DNA from: Bolinopsis microptera
Lineage: Eukaryota; Ctenophora; Tentaculata; Lobata; Bolinopsidae
Direction: 5' to 3'
NCBI RefSeq assembly: GCF_026151205.1
Contig: NC_087073.1
Location: forward strand, 20,984,837-21,048,836
DNA length: 64,000 nt
The translations under genes and the position numbers were made by a program. This document shows, in pieces, positions 61,201-64,000 of the stretch. The notes below the pieces were generated by a model. That model searched no databases. It was given only the letters and a program-made list of their open reading frames with translations, and was not told the origin of the DNA. Each line of letters opens with the position of its first letter. The first letter of the stretch is position 1.

Positions 61201-64000
61201 CATAATATAATAAACTAATTTAGGATAGGTGTTACTGCTTGCTGCTTCATGTTTTGTTTAAAAGTTTTTGCTTGACACATCTTTGTATTCTACATGCTGC
61301 AATTATTGCAACACATGCAACTATTCTGGGATACATAAAAACTTTGTCAGGTCTTAACACAATCTCTGGAAGACAGTAAACATAAAATATCATTTTCACG
61401 GCCAAGAGAGAAGTAATATAATAACAAATTAAATGGGTCACATGATACAGTAAACTAACCAGGTGGTCTTTAAGGAGCATGATAGCTCGGCCACAGAGCC
61501 TCCGGAGCAGCGTCAACAACATGCAATCTATCAGCCTTAAAAAGCGCGACAGTTGGTCAATTACACTCTTCCACTGTTGTATGTCTGTATAGGTGGGCAG
61601 GTTCACATCTGGGAAATATTACCATAATTAATTAATTAATCAATTAAATGCAATTAAATACAATTAAATACAATTAAATACAATTAAATACAATTAAATA
61701 CAATTAAATACAATTAAATACAATTAAATACAATTAAATACAATTAAATACAATTAAATACAATTAAATGCAATTAAATACAATTAAATACAATTAAATA
61801 CAATTAAATACAATTAAATACAATTAAATACAATTAAATACAATTAAATACAATTAAATACAATTAAATACAATTAAATACAATTAAATACAATTAAATA
61901 CAATTAAATACAATTAAATACAATTAAATACAATTAAATACAATTAAATACAATGATAACAGTGTGACAATACTAGAGGTAAGGAAGTAGTCTAGTAGTT
62001 AGTAGTCACGTGACTAACCTCTAAGTTCCTTCTTCCTCTCGTGCTTCTTGTCCTCCAACATAACAATATCCTCGTAGTATTCCTTAGTTCCGAACATCTT
62101 CTCCAACAGAGCATGTCTCCCCTCCAGCTCCAGCTTCTCGTCCAGAGCTCGCTTACTCTCTCTAATCAGCTCAGTATACTGACTCTCCATTCCAGCTGCT
62201 GCACCCATATCCTGTAATACACATTTATAGGAGGAGCACTCTGGTGACTTACAAGTATCACTAAATTACAAGCTATTATGTGACATATCATTGTTAAATT
62301 CAAGTGGAGCTTTACTCACATAACAAACTTTAGAGGCGAGCTCTATATATTATTGTAAAAGTGGAGCTTTACTCACATAACAAACTTTAGAGGCGAGCTC
62401 TAGAACGTTAGCCCTGAGTTTGAGTAGATCTTGCTTAGCGGTGTCTATAGCTTGAGCCTGGTGCTGTATGTAGCCGTCCAAGGAGTAGGTGTTATCTATA
62501 TCTATAGCTATCAGCTTTATCGCATCATTATTATCATACACCCCCTGATATGATATTACACAGTCTGATTATGACTCTGTAACTGTATTTATAATATATG
62601 TATATTTTATAATATCACAGTTTGTCAGTTATAATACCATAATACCTTTATAAAGGTATTATGGTATTATAACTGACAAACTCTGATATTATAAATTCAC
62701 CTATCTGTTGGCCGTTGCGATATCAGTTAAGTAAAGAAGTAATCACGAGCGAGGATGTCAAATGTGGTGTAACTATAAATCATATAGTCACTATAATAAG
62801 AGCAATATAACAATAGTACGTACGTTAATAGTGATATTGACAGTATTGTGAGAAGAGTGAGAAGCAGTCTCACAGTAACTCTGTATCCTGAGCAACACAG
62901 CTCTCATCACGTGATCAAGGGTAAACAGGCTCCTGTGTAACTTCAGTCCCCTGTTCTCATGACGACGCGAGGAACAGCCACGTGTCCAGTGCTTGAACGC
63001 TTTCCACAGTCTGTACAGCGGGTGTTAACTTATTCTACACAGTTTCAAGATGCTATGAAGAATAAGATTAGTTAAACAATCAAAATGATAATCAAGATTA
63101 CACCACGTGACTCCACACTGCAAGACTAGTGTAAGTAACACTCCCACACCTGAACTGCTGAAAAGTCCTCATTTTAACAATTTTGAAGAAGATAGTCCGT
63201 TCTCGTAACCAGGAATCTATTTCTGTGATAGTCGTATCCTCCGCAGAACTAGGAGATACCTTCAGGGGATGTAAATGTTAAAAACTAATAACAGTACAGG
63301 TAAAGACTGGTGAAGTCACATGAATATCGGGACTGAGTTACCAGGAAGGAACTAACCATCATAACGTTATCATGAGTAATAGTGTAGAAAATAGCATCGG
63401 CAGGAATAACAGCTTTCTTGACCATCCTCAGATCATAAGGGTTGTAATAGCTACACGCATTCCGGCAAACTCCATACACAAAGTCATCTTTACCAATACA
63501 GGTTACAACACAGTCATCTGATACATCACGCTTCAGGAGGGATTTCAGGATAATATCATCATTCCTGAACATTATCTCAATTATCAGGGGTTGTAACAAT
63601 TAACTTGGCAATTAATAAAGGTGTTGTCGCCGTATTGGGGCACCACAGCCATTACACGGAACTAGTGCTCAAGAGGGTCTTCTCCCATCACTACAGTTAA
63701 CGCGATCATGTCCCCAGACAGTTCGCGTTGTTGAGTCAAGAAAAATCAAAAATATTTTGAACACAAAATCTTGCAATGTTGCTCATTATAAAAATAGTTA
63801 ACAATATGACATGCCAGATACCTCACTCCGTATTTTGCTGCATTTTTATTCATGGCAGCAAGTCTCTGAGAATGCAGATGATTTAGTTCACCGATCACTT
63901 CCTCCCCCCTTTGGTACTTTACAGTCTTTATAAAGTGCATGACATCATCAGGTGGACTGGACGACACGTCAATGTCAGGAACTGGACCTGACGAAGATAA
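6427..64000 (-). CDS. Axonemal dynein heavy chain, about 51 exons, both ends outside the window
   Basis: This is a motor ATPase of the ciliary or flagellar axoneme. Exons located by homology-like motifs, GT-AG sites and matching codon phase give about 3,010 codons of stem, linker, AAA1-AAA4 and stalk base. The AAA1 P-loop [10 protein letters not shown] lies about 1,440 residues after the first codon seen. With little sequence missing upstream, that suits the roughly 4,000-4,200-residue single-headed inner-arm dyneins (DNAH1/3/6/7/12 type) better than the longer outer-arm chains. AAA1 wording ([20 protein letters not shown]) is closest, from memory, to DNAH6, while AAA2 ([15 protein letters not shown]) is closer to DNAH1/3/7/12, so no symbol is given. 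Introns are long and hold other genes and transposons. Coverage by exon group is in the following entries. Confidence 0.92.
6996..7134. repeat. Duplicated donor end of dynein exon 49 around a (TTACCTGG)n tract
   Basis: A segment beginning ATTTACCTTGACACAG and continuing through GTTTTGTCTCTTGA occurs at about 7000-7039 and again at about 7098-7134. It is the 3' end of exon 49 with its donor. Between the copies (about 7040-7081) is a TTACCTGG tandem repeat, which on the coding strand reads CCAGGTAA, a near-consensus 5' splice site in each unit. Confidence 0.85.
7191..7614. repeat. 35-bp minisatellite, 12 copies, spanning the acceptor of dynein exon 49
   Basis: Units begin GTGACGGTTAGCTTTCAGTT and end TGGGTTAAA; about 12 copies are nearly identical, with one short insertion after the second. 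On the coding strand each unit holds the acceptor CCCAG followed by the first 24 or so bases of exon 49. Only the copy at 7215 leads directly into the exon. Since 35 is not a multiple of 3, use of outer copies would shift frame. Confidence 0.9.
7615..7964. other. AT-rich intron sequence
   Basis: Dynein intron between the exon 49 acceptor array and the tentative micro-exon. A- and T-rich runs, no ORF with family resemblance and no notable repeat. Confidence 0.5.
7971..9356 (-). CDS. Dynein heavy chain exons 44-48: AAA4
   Basis: Exon 44 (9159-9356) has the AAA4 P-loop [15 protein letters not shown], with Arg where Walker A normally has Lys, as is common in AAA4 of axonemal dyneins, and the Walker B-like strand [10 protein letters not shown]. 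Exon 45 (8846 to about 8980) contains [17 protein letters not shown]; its 5' limit is uncertain because the only phase-fitting acceptor is weak. Exon 46 (8410-8632) has [19 protein letters not shown] and [17 protein letters not shown]. Two small exons are tentative: 8166-8218 ([13 protein letters not shown]) and a 20-nt micro-exon at 7971-7990. Both restore phase between exon 46 and the next certain exon. Confidence 0.72.
9719..11277. mobile_element. Composite G/C-capped foldback element of about 1.55 kb
   Basis: The left end reads TACATA, a G run (about 9722-9749), GTGTCATGTCCGTCTATG. The right end is the inverted equivalent: CATAGACGGACGTGACA, a C run, then TACATA. A unit containing CTGTCCTTTTTGGATTCTAT occurs in direct orientation near both ends (9777 and 11202). 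Internally there are TGGCGGACTCGGACGGACAT repeats (9827-9980), almost 900 bp of GAG/GGA-rich polypurine (10000-10930), and TGTCCGCCTA repeats (11095-11205). TACATA could be the target duplication. It lies in the intron between dynein exons 44 and 43. Confidence 0.55.
11407..11477. repeat. (GTGGT)n microsatellite beside a duplicated splice donor
   Basis: About 14 perfect GTGGT units. The right edge merges into GTGTACCTGAATAACGAG, a second copy of the donor region of dynein exon 43 (ATTACCTGAATAACGTGG at about 11503). Confidence 0.9.
11507..13895 (-). CDS. Dynein heavy chain exons 40-43: AAA3 to AAA4
   Basis: Exons: 13760-13895, 12780-12950, 12383-12568 and 11507-11596, phase-consistent. Exon 40 carries [20 protein letters not shown] and [13 protein letters not shown]. 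Exon 41 carries [15 protein letters not shown]. Exon 42 is a helical linker ending FNVSESQ; it could start earlier, but the acceptor at 12568 (pyrimidine tract then CCCCAG) keeps frame. Exon 43 carries [19 protein letters not shown] second copy of the exon 43 donor lies 27 nt further on (11,480), would add nine in-frame codons, and is followed by a (GTGGT)n tract. The intron between exons 41 and 40 holds a hAT MITE and a 15-bp repeat. Confidence 0.85.
11786..11850 (+). repeat. Possible SINE fragment with tRNA-like A box
   Basis: GGGCAGCACAGTGGTGCATC and CGCGCTA resemble the 5' end of a tRNA-derived SINE, but no convincing B box follows. It lies in the intron between dynein exons 43 and 42. 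Confidence 0.3.
13268..13416. mobile_element. hAT-type MITE, 149 bp
   Basis: Terminal inverted repeats of about 24 bp start CAGGGACAAAAGGATTTCGC and end with the inverse GTCCCTG. The 8-bp TTCCTTAA is directly repeated immediately outside both ends (13260-13267 and 13417-13424). A CAGGG terminus with an 8-bp target duplication is the hAT signature. There is no coding capacity. Related CGCGAAAT/TCGCGGAGAA sequence occurs near 9610-9690 and 43440-43590, so this is a dispersed family. Confidence 0.85.
13533..13620. repeat. 15-bp minisatellite, about six copies
   Basis: GGTAACGGATTTACT-type units with A/G and A/T variants, inside the intron between dynein exons 41 and 40. The apparent Lys/Thr/Ser-rich reading frame is a by-product of the repeat. 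Confidence 0.8.
13911..17971. repeat. Minisatellite of about 4 kb with long G tracts, roughly 65 units
   Basis: Each unit is GTTAACAAGGTGAATAC, then a G run of about 8 to over 25, usually CGGGGG, then CTGAATACCTGTCCATAGCT and AGT. Unit length varies mainly through the G run. The array fills almost all of the dynein intron between exons 40 and 39 and stops about 16 nt from the exon 40 acceptor. On the coding strand the runs are C tracts, and each unit contains ACAGGTATTC, a good donor-like sequence resembling the real exon 40 donor (ACAGGTACTTC). The + strand is strongly predisposed to G-quadruplexes. Confidence 0.95.
18061..19983 (-). CDS. Dynein heavy chain exons 37-39: AAA3 core
   Basis: Exons: 19738-19983, 19449-19577 and 18061-18233. 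Exon 37 ends with [18 protein letters not shown]. Exon 38 has the Walker B strand [11 protein letters not shown], then [16 protein letters not shown]. Exon 39 has [19 protein letters not shown] and [16 protein letters not shown]. These are standard AAA3 landmarks. Phases 0/0/2 agree with their neighbours. The N-terminal part of exon 37 ([19 protein letters not shown]) is less conserved and probably lineage-specific. The following intron is almost completely a C-tract minisatellite. Confidence 0.87.
18234..19448. other. Dynein intron 38, no feature seen
   Basis: About 1.2 kb between exons 39 and 38. Mixed composition, no convincing ORF, array or transposon end. Confidence 0.5.
19984..20998. 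other. AT-rich intron sequence
   Basis: Part of the long dynein intron 36. A 33-bp stretch around GGCTCATAGACTGCGAGTAG is directly repeated at about 20370 and 20404. No gene recognised. Confidence 0.5.
20999..21560 (-). pseudogene. 3' end of a retrotransposon polyprotein (RT C-terminal region)
   Basis: The minus frame reads [20 protein letters not shown], then a Cys/His block around [20 protein letters not shown], then [12 protein letters not shown] and a stretch ending [10 protein letters not shown]. This HALNCK-GGFV-RH-IRD layout is typical of the C-terminal part of retroelement ORFs in invertebrate genomes. The upstream RT domain is missing, so this is a 5'-truncated copy in the dynein intron. 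Confidence 0.7.
21561..23528. other. Intron sequence upstream of choline transporter A
   Basis: No gene recognised. A short ACAGGCCCTAAAAT motif is repeated three times at about 22824-22875. The promoter of choline transporter A should lie in the last few hundred bases, but no clear core element can be picked out. Confidence 0.4.
23529..30240 (+). CDS. SLC5A7: Choline transporter copy A (SLC5A7/CHT1-like), 12 exons, frameshifted in exon 4
   Basis: Exons: 23529-23629, 23756-23904, 24728-24927, 25031-25155, 25312-25517, 25640-25793, 25961-26086, 26297-26414, 26794-26898, 29474-29666, 29816-29927 and 30125-30240. The order and phases match copy B exactly. Family landmarks are [72 protein letters not shown] and [16 protein letters not shown]. 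The product class takes up choline with sodium at cholinergic membranes. Exon 4 is 125 nt against 124 in copy B because of an extra T near 25049, which shifts frame and soon meets TAA. Without it the gene would encode about 567 residues. Intron 9 is mostly 74 tandem copies of the exon 10 acceptor. It is either a recent pseudogene, a null allele or an assembly error. It is nested antisense in dynein intron 36. Confidence 0.88.
27254..29473. repeat. 30-bp minisatellite, 74 copies, made of the exon 10 acceptor
   Basis: The unit TGACTTGTAACAACACCGTG plus TACCCCTCAG is repeated exactly 74 times (2,220 bp) with point changes only, mostly G/A at unit position 2 and G/A at position 19. It is bounded by CTTTCAG at 27247-27253 and by the real exon 10, which begins TGACTTGGTG. 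Each unit therefore contains a 3' splice site and the first seven bases of the exon. In the gene's phase every unit reads GAC TTG TAA, so splicing to any but the last acceptor gives a stop. Confidence 0.97.
30360..30365 (+). terminator. AATAAA polyadenylation signal candidate for choline transporter A
   Basis: AATAAA lies 120 bp after the TAG of copy A, in AT-rich sequence. A GT-rich downstream element is not obvious. Confidence 0.45.
30366..32216. other. Intergenic-like intron sequence with a poly-C tract
   Basis: Between the end of choline transporter A and dynein exon 36. A 26-base C run at 31587-31612 is followed by C-rich sequence. Near 31046-31140 there is GACGAAGTGAGAGTCTAAAC and GTCGACGTTTCGGC, resembling the ends of retroelement repeats. 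The first motif is related to the arms of the palindrome at 58744. No gene is seen. Confidence 0.45.
32217..36203 (-). CDS. Dynein heavy chain exons 33-36: end of AAA2 and AAA3 P-loop
   Basis: Exons: 36020-36203, 35662-35820, 32978-33324 and 32217-32396. Exon 34 ends in a [15 protein letters not shown] helix. Exon 35 includes [14 protein letters not shown] and [16 protein letters not shown]. Exon 36 carries [17 protein letters not shown] and the AAA3 Walker A motif [11 protein letters not shown]3 binds nucleotide and gates the motor. The donor of exon 35 (32,977) is followed at once by a (CCAGGTAA)n array on the coding strand. The intron after exon 36 is over 12 kb and contains choline transporter copy A. 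Confidence 0.87.
32640..32702. repeat. Inverted repeat
   Basis: AGTATTGTTGAAAGTTTTAC on the left pairs imperfectly with the reverse complement around GTAATACTTTCAACACTACT, with an AACTTT/AAAGTT-rich centre. It is a foldback in the intron between dynein exons 36 and 35. Confidence 0.6.
32875..32972. repeat. (TTACCTGG)n microsatellite at the donor of dynein exon 35
   Basis: About 12 eight-base units, one with a CTGGTTGCATGG variant. On the coding strand these are CCAGGTAA units beginning a few bases after the authentic GAG/GTATGG donor at 32977. The same unit lies beside the exon 49 donor 25 kb away. Confidence 0.92.
33325..35661. other. Dynein intron 34, no gene seen
   Basis: About 2.3 kb of AT-rich sequence between exons 35 and 34. 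There are short ATATAT tracts near 34130 and repeated GTGCGTGAT near 34965, but no coherent ORF, array or transposon end. Confidence 0.5.
36505..49964 (-). CDS. Dynein heavy chain exons 26-32: AAA2 with long insertions
   Basis: Exons: 49746-49964, 49046-49255, 48726-48860, 47637-47751, 37194-37273, 36934-37033 and 36505-36671. Exon 26 has the AAA2 P-loop GGTSGGKTT. Exon 28 has [16 protein letters not shown] and EWSDGILA. Exon 31 has [19 protein letters not shown]. Exon 32 has [17 protein letters not shown]. Exon 27 (70 codons, Lys/Arg/Asn-rich, ends NNKNK) and exons 29-30 (about 65 codons, Ser/Thr/Pro-rich) interrupt the normal spacing of this domain and look disordered. All phases fit, so they can be spliced in. 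The roughly 10.4-kb intron between exons 29 and 30 hosts choline transporter copy B and a 2-kb minisatellite. Confidence 0.82.
36764..36832. repeat. Inverted repeat, 24-bp arms
   Basis: GGACTTTATTTGAACGGACA at the left is exactly inverted as TGTCCGTTCAAATAAAGTCC at the right, with a loop of about 25 bases containing a weaker inner stem. It lies in the short intron between dynein exons 32 and 31. Confidence 0.85.
37274..37968. other. Start of dynein intron 29, unannotated
   Basis: About 700 bp between exon 30 and the 23-bp satellite. No ORF or repeat of note. Confidence 0.45.
37969..40060. repeat. 23-bp minisatellite with a 1,011-bp higher-order duplication
   Basis: About 90 units of CACTTGGGAACCACTCCAAC plus CAT or CCT. 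Variant units recur at a fixed offset of 1,011 bp (for example 38045 and 39056, 38550 and 39561, 38596 and 39607), so about 44 units were duplicated as a block. Long open frames in all three phases are repeat artefacts. Confidence 0.95.
40061..42823. other. Intron sequence upstream of choline transporter B
   Basis: No gene recognised. Minor repeats are ATTACTACT units at 40440-40515, CACTGCCACCCCTCCACGC twice at about 41427-41468, and a segment of about 50 bp containing AGTTGAAACATTATAATGTC twice at 42370-42465. A TTGGGGCA-type repeat near 41800 matches one near 2700. The promoter of copy B must be at the right end. Confidence 0.45.
42824..47349 (+). CDS. SLC5A7: Choline transporter copy B (SLC5A7/CHT1-like), 12 exons, intact
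   Basis: Exons: 42824-42951, 43624-43772, 43969-44168, 44310-44433, 44589-44788, 45026-45179, 45388-45513, 45630-45747, 46002-46106, 46656-46851, 47021-47129 and 47246-47349. They total 1,713 nt, i.e. 570 residues plus stop, close to the family's usual 560-580. Twelve to thirteen membrane segments are expected. Landmarks: [15 protein letters not shown] near 80-95, [20 protein letters not shown] near 103-122, [17 protein letters not shown] near 277-293, [16 protein letters not shown] near 363-378, and [12 protein letters not shown] near 475. The product imports choline with sodium and chloride to feed acetylcholine or phospholipid synthesis. The start is the first ATG before the acidic N-terminus. 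The short charged tail ends EGEECI. It is nested antisense in dynein intron 29. Substrate is inferred from family resemblance. Confidence 0.93.
46172..46530 (+). mobile_element. tRNA-derived SINE
   Basis: A pol III A box TAGCGTAGTTGG is at 46180-46191 and a B box GTTCGAAAC at 46225-46233, with tRNA-like spacing. They are followed by about 280 bp of unrelated body and an A-rich end (GATAAAAAAAATAG). It is in intron 9 of choline transporter B and absent from the same intron of copy A, so it inserted after the duplication. No target duplication is certain. Confidence 0.75.
47752..48644. other. Dynein intron 28
   Basis: AT-rich sequence between exons 29 and 28 with no recognisable gene. The right edge runs into the duplicated donor cluster of exon 28. 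Confidence 0.45.
48645..48742. repeat. Three copies of the dynein exon 28 donor
   Basis: CTTACTTTAGCAA followed by TCTTCG-, TCTCCG- or TCTTTG-like sequence occurs at about 48720, 48694 and 48649. On the coding strand each reads TTTGCTAAA or GTTGCTAAA, then GTAAGT. The donors are 27 and 45 nt apart and the frame stays open through all three, so each could be used, adding 0, 9 or 24 codons. Confidence 0.9.
49350..49620. repeat. 11-bp minisatellite (GGTATGTTAGT)n, about 24 copies
   Basis: Near-perfect units with a few GTGAGT or GTCAGT variants, in the intron between dynein exons 27 and 26. On the coding strand each unit contains ACTAACAT, a branch-point-like motif. Confidence 0.92.
50094..50475 (+). 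pseudogene. 3' end of a non-LTR retrotransposon ORF, with tail
   Basis: The + frame reads [15 protein letters not shown], then [20 protein letters not shown] and ends [14 protein letters not shown]. The R-W-GH-R, G-RGRP and DR-W elements are the usual C-terminal signature of RT ORFs in many animal non-LTR families. It ends in a TACTACTACTA tail near 50460-50480. The RT core is missing (5' truncation). It is antisense to dynein, in intron 25. Confidence 0.75.
50534..52687 (-). CDS. Dynein heavy chain exons 23-25: AAA1, main ATPase site
   Basis: Exons: 52381-52687, 51674-51833 and 50534-50863. Exon 23 carries the Walker A motif [11 protein letters not shown] and Walker B CFDEFNR. Exon 24 carries the sensor-like block [12 protein letters not shown] followed by [14 protein letters not shown]. 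Exon 25 starts [20 protein letters not shown]. All catalytic residues expected for the principal hydrolytic site are present. Exon 24 ends LIIE with donor GTTAGT at 51673, the most upstream of 12 copies of this donor, because the exon end plus start of intron has been amplified through 50961-51720. Exon 25 ends at 50534 in CGG followed by GTAA. Confidence 0.93.
50961..51720. repeat. Twelve tandem copies of the dynein AAA1 exon 24 end and donor
   Basis: Units of 63-65 bp begin AGGAGGAAACTAACCTCGAT and run to AACAGGTCTAAAGAG. On the coding strand each unit is a TTTAG acceptor-like site, 43 nt of exon 24 coding sequence ([14 protein letters not shown]) and the donor GTTAGT. The copy ending at 51674 belongs to the real exon. 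Units differ by point changes (CATGG/CATCG) and purine-run length. Because 43 is not divisible by 3, a unit spliced in as a mini-exon would shift frame. Confidence 0.95.
51950..52001. repeat. (TA)n microsatellite
   Basis: Two AT-alternating runs around AAAGCGAGACG, in the intron between dynein exons 24 and 23. Confidence 0.85.
52862..55083 (-). CDS. Dynein heavy chain exons 16-22: linker
   Basis: Exons: 54871-55083, 54502-54709, 54271-54400, 53837-54005, 53573-53733, 53149-53466 and 52862-53018, all phase-consistent. Characteristic linker wording runs in order: [11 protein letters not shown], then [19 protein letters not shown] and [67 protein letters not shown], and [20 protein letters not shown] just before AAA1. 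The linker is the mechanical element that swings across the AAA ring during the power stroke. Nothing here looks damaged. Confidence 0.9.
54089..54266. repeat. 34-bp degenerate tandem repeat beside a donor
   Basis: About four units of TATTGAATGTTATGGAGTCT plus GGACACTAATTAAC, then a degenerate GTGGAGTCTGGATCCTAAC directly at the dynein exon 18 donor (54270). The repeat seems to derive from the first bases of the intron. Confidence 0.8.
55205..59220 (-). CDS. Dynein heavy chain exons 9-15: distal stem (DHC_N1/N2 region)
   Basis: Exons: 59100-59220, 58864-58992, 58428-58595, 57935-58267, 57636-57799, 56056-56270 (or 56056-56321) and 55205-55339. Phases agree throughout. Family wording includes [18 protein letters not shown] in exon 12, [15 protein letters not shown] in exon 14, and [16 protein letters not shown] in exon 15. 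Exon 9 uses a less usual GTCAGT donor. Exon 14 has two possible acceptors 51 nt apart that both keep frame (start at 56270 or 56321). Exon 13 is followed within a few bases by a retrotransposon whose reading frame is continuous with it. Introns here also hold a 98-bp perfect palindrome. Confidence 0.83.
55340..56055. other. Dynein intron 14
   Basis: Contains an A-rich tract near 55895-55930 with AAAT repeats, and a stretch around 55780-55880 that looks like the poly(A) end of an inserted retroelement fragment. No gene is supported. Confidence 0.4.
56378..57600 (-). pseudogene. 5'-truncated CR1/Jockey-like retrotransposon in a dynein intron
   Basis: The minus frame reads [20 protein letters not shown], the catalytic box FADDLKLV, a thumb with [15 protein letters not shown], then KSEKDLGVL and a long C-terminus ending at a stop at 56567. 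The 3' flank has a TTATTATTA-type simple tail at about 56380-56410, usual for CR1-like elements. Endonuclease and RT motifs 1-3 are missing. The insertion begins within about 40 bp of the donor of dynein exon 13, and its reading frame is open and continuous with that exon. Confidence 0.85.
58744..58841. repeat. Perfect 98-bp palindrome without spacer
   Basis: Two 49-bp arms meet at GTGTGTACACAC with no mismatch that I can find. The arms contain TGACGAAATGAGAGTCTCC, similar to GACGAAGTGAGAGTCTAAAC near 31046. It begins 23 bp into the intron after dynein exon 10. Confidence 0.93.
59245..59390. repeat. G-tract array (GCAGTCTTATAACTG + poly-G), left part
   Basis: Four or five units separated by G runs of up to 20. 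On the coding strand each gives a C tract followed by CAG and TTATAAG, i.e. an acceptor-like sequence. The array resumes at 60455 after a retrotransposon. Confidence 0.9.
59400..60450 (-). pseudogene. Retrotransposon fragment inserted in the G-tract array
   Basis: Minus frames give [40 protein letters not shown] (60131-60376), and downstream [16 protein letters not shown] with [19 protein letters not shown] (59559-60011). These are RT palm and thumb/C-terminal pieces of a second non-LTR family, in more than one frame. A segment of about 85 bp around GTGGTACCCCACTTA is duplicated (60187 and 60354). It lies in the intron between dynein exons 9 and 8. Confidence 0.8.
60455..60630. repeat. G-tract array, right part
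   Basis: Five or six units of GCAGT(C/A)TTAT(A/T)ACTG with G runs, ending about 45 bp from the donor of dynein exon 8. Same family as 59245-59390. Confidence 0.9.
60674..64000 (-). CDS. Dynein heavy chain exons 1-8: N-terminal stem
   Basis: Exons (high to low): 63822-64000 (open at the window edge), 63357-63564, 63150-63259, 62824-63010, 62377-62544, 62019-62211, 61460-61608 and 60674-61113. All seven junctions keep phase. Recognisable stem wording includes [10 protein letters not shown] in exon 2, the junction-spanning [13 protein letters not shown] followed by [19 protein letters not shown] in exons 3-4, [11 protein letters not shown] in exon 5, and a long exon 8 with acidic and basic runs around [15 protein letters not shown]. 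This part binds intermediate and light chains and anchors the motor on the doublet; it has no catalytic motif. Intron 5 contains a duplicated donor and intron 6 is mostly a 10-bp satellite. Confidence 0.85.
61627..61954. repeat. 10-bp minisatellite (CAATTAAATA)n, about 32 copies
   Basis: Almost perfect units with rare CAATTAAATG variants, next to the acceptor of dynein exon 7 (61609). Confidence 0.95.
62303..62402. repeat. Duplicated donor of dynein exon 5
   Basis: The 43-bp segment GTGGAGCTTTACTCACATAA through TTTAGAGGCGAGCTCTA occurs at 62303-62345 and 62360-62402. The right copy is the real end of exon 5 (GTTTGTTAT/GTGAGT). Use of the left donor would carry a TAA stop. Confidence 0.93.
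62604..62697. repeat. Palindrome of about 90 bp without spacer
   Basis: The arms meet at ACCTTTATAAAGGT (centre at 62650/62651). They pair over at least 40 bp with a single C/G mismatch near 62618. It is in the intron between dynein exons 5 and 4. Confidence 0.9.

Overview
The window is nuclear DNA of an animal, most likely a repeat-rich marine invertebrate. I lean towards a cnidarian-like genome, but the species cannot be fixed from the sequence. The reasons are GT-AG introns, an axonemal dynein, a sodium/choline symporter, a rhodopsin-type receptor, several families of non-LTR retrotransposon, a tRNA-derived SINE and many long minisatellites.

The backbone is one very large minus-strand gene, an axonemal dynein heavy chain. 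It enters at the right edge and runs through about 51 exons to about position 6,427. Both ends lie outside the window. I joined exons by hand using splice sites and codon phase. Nearly every junction keeps phase, giving about 9.0 kb of coding sequence (about 3,010 codons). Right to left this covers the N-terminal stem (64.0-55.2 kb), linker (55.1-52.9 kb), AAA1 (52.7-50.5 kb), AAA2 with unusual Ser/Thr/Lys-rich insertions (50.0-36.5 kb), AAA3 (36.2-18.1 kb), AAA4 (13.9-8.0 kb) and the base of the stalk coiled coil (7.2-6.4 kb). The stalk tip, AAA5, AAA6 and C-terminus should lie to the left.

Other genes sit inside its introns in the opposite (+) orientation. Two paralogous 12-exon high-affinity choline transporter genes (SLC5A7/CHT1 type) lie in two different dynein introns. 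Copy A (23.5-30.2 kb) has a one-base frameshift in exon 4. Copy B (42.8-47.3 kb) is intact at 570 aa. A single-exon class A GPCR (5.0-6.2 kb) lies left of the last visible dynein exon and appears frameshifted in a TG run near TM7.

Mobile DNA includes the 5' part of an open APE-RT ORF2 at the left edge (1-2,087, minus), RT fragments at about 21.0, 50.1, 56.4-57.6 and 59.4-60.4 kb, a tRNA-derived SINE at 46.2 kb, a 149-bp hAT MITE with a perfect 8-bp target duplication (13,268-13,416), and several TIR or foldback elements.

The most unusual property is repeat content centred on splice junctions. At many exons a segment spanning the donor or acceptor has been duplicated or amplified into a tandem array: 74 copies of an acceptor-spanning 30-mer in choline transporter A, 12 copies of a donor-spanning unit of about 65 bp at dynein AAA1, 12 copies of an acceptor-spanning 35-mer near the stalk, (CCAGGTAA)n donor-like arrays beside two exons, and smaller duplications at four more exons. 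A C/G-tract array of about 4 kb fills another intron.
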